From assembly GCA_965249045.1 (NCBI GenBank), contig OZ252213.1, positions 372,001 to 436,000 of the forward strand: a DNA stretch of 64,000 nucleotides, in the 5' to 3' direction. The notes under the pieces were generated by a model, which was given only the letters and a program-made list of their open reading frames with translations, was not told the origin of the DNA and did not search any database. This document shows positions 62,044 to 64,000 of the stretch, piece by piece (positions within the stretch are counted from its first letter, which is position 1; each line of letters begins with the position of its first letter). The stretch is from Nemesobacter sp965249045. GTDB taxonomy: Bacteria; Desulfobacterota_D; UBA1144; Nemesobacterales; Nemesobacteraceae. Position numbers and translations under genes: made by a program.

Positions 62044-62996
62044 ATGATAACCGCGCTTGGCGGCGGGAGCGGAGCCGCAAAATTCCTTAAGGGACTCACG
62101 GGGGTAATTCCCCCCTCGGAACTCACCGTAATAGTGAACACGGCGGATGATATGGATCTTTACGGGATGAGAGTCTCTCCTGACATAGACACCATAATCT
62201 ACAGGCTTTCGGGAAGCATAGACGAAAAAAAGGGGTGGGGACTTCGCGGCGATACGTTCGAGTTTCTGGGAGCCGCCGCGAGATTCGGTTTTCCGACATG
62301 GTTCGGACTCGGCGACAGGGATCTCGCCACTCACCTGTTCAGAAAATCCATAAGCGACGCAGGCGGGACTCTGAGCGAATCCACCGCCAAGATAGCGCAG
62401 CGCTTCGGCCTCGGGGAAATGCGCATACTGCCCATGAGCGACCAGAGGGTCGAGACATGGATAGAGACGGACGAGGGCGAAATGCATTTTCAGGAATACT
62501 ACATAAAGCACGCGATGCGTCCCGGGGTGCGTGGGGTTAAAATAAAAGGCGCGCGCGAGGCCTCCGCGGCACCTTCGGTTCTTGACTCGATAAACGGCGC
62601 GGACCTTGTGATCATATGCCCGAGCAATCCCATAATCAGCATCGGCCCATATTGGAGATAAGCGGGATAAGGGAAAGGCTTGCCGGCACGCCGGTACTCA
62701 AGGTCGCCGTAAGCCCCCTTATGCGCGGAAAACCCCTTAAGGGCCCCGCAGACAAGCTCATGAGGGGGTTAGGGATGGAGGCTTCTTCAACCCAGGTGGC
62801 CAGGCTTTACGCCGATTTTCTGGACGTGCTCGTAATCGACCGTTCGGACGTGGGAGAGGCAGCCGCCATAGAAGCGCTCGGAATAAGCGTTTTCGTTACC
62901 GACACCATAATTCCCGACGAGCAAAGCTCAAAACGTCTTTCGCGGGAGATTCTTGATTTCACTGAATCCCTTAGACGCCGCCGCGCTTCGCAGTAG
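62044..62996 (+). pseudogene. cofD: 2-phospho-L-lactate transferase, frameshifted (F420 biosynthesis)
   Basis: CofD transfers phospholactate (or phosphoenolpyruvate) to the deazaflavin Fo in coenzyme F420 synthesis. The N-terminal 199 residues (62044-62648) are typical: ALGGGSGAAKFLKGL, NTADDMDLYG, PTWFGLGDRDLATHL, PMSDQRVETWIET and ICPSNPIISIGP. At GGCCCATA (62644-62651) the frame breaks and ends at TAA 62659; the next frame, open from 62616 to 62996, continues ILEISGIRERL, AVSPLMRGKPLKGPADKLMRGLG and VIDRSDVGEAAAIEALG. One base is missing, probably in the C run. It may be a true pseudogene or a sequencing error; joined, the length (about 317) is normal. Confidence 0.85.
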
Positions 62997-63010
62997 GAAA
63001 ACCGGCGTGA

Positions 63011-63946
63011 TCAGGAATCCTCTTCTTCTCTGACCGGCGGCTCATAGGGTATCAGGCTGTAGAAATAGAACTGGGGCAGTCCCTTTACCTCCGGTTCATC
63101 GCAGCTTGTCTGGAGTTTTATGGCCTGGTTCATAACCACGGTGTTTATGCTGTAGACCGTGGTTTCCCCCTCCACCCCGAATTCGGCCGCAGTGTAGTCC
63201 TCGCGGTCCTTCTCAAATTCCCACCTTATGTCGTAAATGCCTAATTTCCCTATCTCTTTTCTCAAAAAATAGTCCGAGACCTGCGAAGTCTGGGAAAAAC
63301 ATGACCTTCCCCTGTAGCAGTCAAGAAAAATCTCGCCCAGCAGATGGGAGGAAATGACATCTTCCAGATTCTCGCCGTTTACCCTTCCGTAATATATCCC
63401 CTCGGGAAGCATGACGAGGTTGGCGGCGAAGCGATGGGCTCCGACATGGGTGGTTCTCCATGCGCAGATTCCATCTTTTTTGAGAAGTTCCTTGTAAACT
63501 CCGGATCCCGCAACCGCGCAGCATCCGTCGTGCGCTCCGTGGGTGCAGACCAGAACAAGCTTCTCCGCACAGGAGAATCTCTCTATTTCCCCGGTGCGAA
63601 CAAGCTCGGGAAGATCTATCGAGAGAAGGTCCTCGTAAGTTTCTATTTCGAACCTGTAGAGTTTCGGGGAAAACTCAGAAGAGCGCGCGTAGTAAAAAAC
63701 GGGGTTGCCCTCACCCGGGCGCGGCCCTCCTATTAGCTGAAGCCTGGATTGCTCAAAAGACGAAAGAAACTCTCCCAGATGCTCCTTTACCTCTTGGGGC
63801 AGCACGCTTTGCGCAAAAGCGTCTCTTCTCCATATCCCGGAGTACTCGAGTGCAAACCAGTTCTTTACCTCGACAGCGGTTCCGTAGAGGTGCTCTCCGC
63901 TAAGAGAAGACATCTCGGAACATGTAAGCGTTTTTTTGTCAGCCAT
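63011..63946 (-). CDS. Sucrase/ferredoxin-like family protein
   Basis: A 311-residue protein of the sucrase/ferredoxin-like (thioredoxin-fold, [2Fe-2S]) family. Features are VCTHGAHDGCCAVAGSGVYKEL (Cys residues near 136, 144 and 145 may hold the cluster) and WRTTHVGAHRFAANLVMLPEGIYYGRV. Its function is not settled; some members carry Fe-S clusters and none is known to cut sucrose. AGGAGG lies about five bases before the ATG. It follows an apparent upstream gene end at 63948, and is convergent with cofD. Confidence 0.82.
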   Translation of the reverse strand: MADKKTLTCSEMSSLSGEHLYGTAVEVKNWFALEYSGIWRRDAFAQSVLPQEVKEHLGEFLSSFEQSRLQLIGGPRPGEGNPVFYYARSSEFSPKLYRFEIETYEDLLSIDLPELVRTGEIERFSCAEKLVLVCTHGAHDGCCAVAGSGVYKELLKKDGICAWRTTHVGAHRFAANLVMLPEGIYYGRVNGENLEDVISSHLLGEIFLDCYRGRSCFSQTSQVSDYFLRKEIGKLGIYDIRWEFEKDREDYTAAEFGVEGETTVYSINTVVMNQAIKLQTSCDEPEVKGLPQFYFYSLIPYEPPVREEEDS

Positions 63947-63947
63947 C

Positions 63948-64000
63948 TTATCCTCCTGGGCTCCGCCCGCCGTTTTTTTCCCTAAGCGCCACGAGAAATT
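63948..64000 (-). CDS. Possible C-terminal end of an upstream gene (cut by window edge)
   Basis: One frame stays open from the window edge and reads FLVALREKNGGRSPGG before TAA at 63950-63948, which is four bases before the next start codon. The Shine-Dalgarno AGGAGG of the next gene lies inside its last codons. Too short to name or to be sure of. Confidence 0.3.
   Translation of the reverse strand, partial: FLVALREKNGGRSPGG

Overview
The window is a dense chromosomal segment of a Gram-negative bacterium. Evidence for an outer membrane is a TonB-dependent receptor, MlaE/MlaF-type lipid transport parts and several lipoprotein signal peptides. The gene set is mostly housekeeping and biosynthetic: MEP isoprenoid genes, folate, tryptophan and thiamine genes, ribosomal proteins, secA, smc and yidC. 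It also holds biotin enzymes (acyl-CoA carboxylase, Na+-pumping oxaloacetate decarboxylase), acyl-CoA ligases, an inositol-phosphate synthase and a CofD-type gene that points to coenzyme F420. I cannot name the species. The mix resembles poorly cultured, Deltaproteobacteria-like phyla such as Desulfobacterota, Dadabacteria or Tectomicrobia, but that is inference only. I see no rRNA, tRNA, CRISPR array, prophage or intact insertion sequence.

Layout. 1-5260: purB (cut by the window edge) and an MBL-fold hydrolase; then a PIN/TRAM protein, ispD and ispF; then mlaF and a superoxide dismutase. 5430-10188: a sigma-70 factor, then a leftward block of rplM, rpsI and inositol-phosphate synthase, and mlaE with a lipoprotein. 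10296-12928: glutaredoxin, then a promoter, a cobalamin riboswitch and a BtuB-like receptor. 13114-16043: two luciferase-like (LLM) oxidoreductases and an orphan membrane protein. 16090-25909: a long leftward run of gltX, coaE, a three-gene acyl-CoA carboxylase and three orphan ABC binding proteins, two of them tandem paralogues. 25999-28118: a BtuF-like protein followed by a tandem duplication carrying two small DPF-repeat proteins, and an unknown gene. 28179-33990: fabH, an AEC transporter, rpmB/rpmG, MerC-like and Fur genes with an operator, another binding protein and an SDR enzyme.

34031-40836: oadGAB runs left and rpmH-rnpA-yidD-yidC-jag runs right from a shared intergenic region. 40814-46220: tadA, two paralogous acyl-CoA ligases flanking a CaCA antiporter, and an intergenic region with a perfect 17-bp inverted repeat. 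46221-53237: trpE-trpG, a phosphohexomutase, a DUF35 protein behind a palindromic operator, thiD, folD, folK and a pterin dehydratase. 53266-64000: secA with a small membrane protein, smc, a PpiD-like foldase, a frameshifted cofD and a sucrase/ferredoxin-like protein.

Functional links. The riboswitch-controlled receptor and the BtuF-like protein both point to cobalamin uptake. The carboxylase, acyl-CoA ligases, fabH, coaE and DUF35 protein point to acyl-CoA metabolism. cofD and the two LLM enzymes suggest F420 chemistry, although cofD carries a one-base frameshift here. Several genes (thiD, rpmH, the btuF-like gene, perhaps gltX) have a -10 box only 5-8 bases before the start codon and no Shine-Dalgarno sequence, which suggests leaderless mRNAs.
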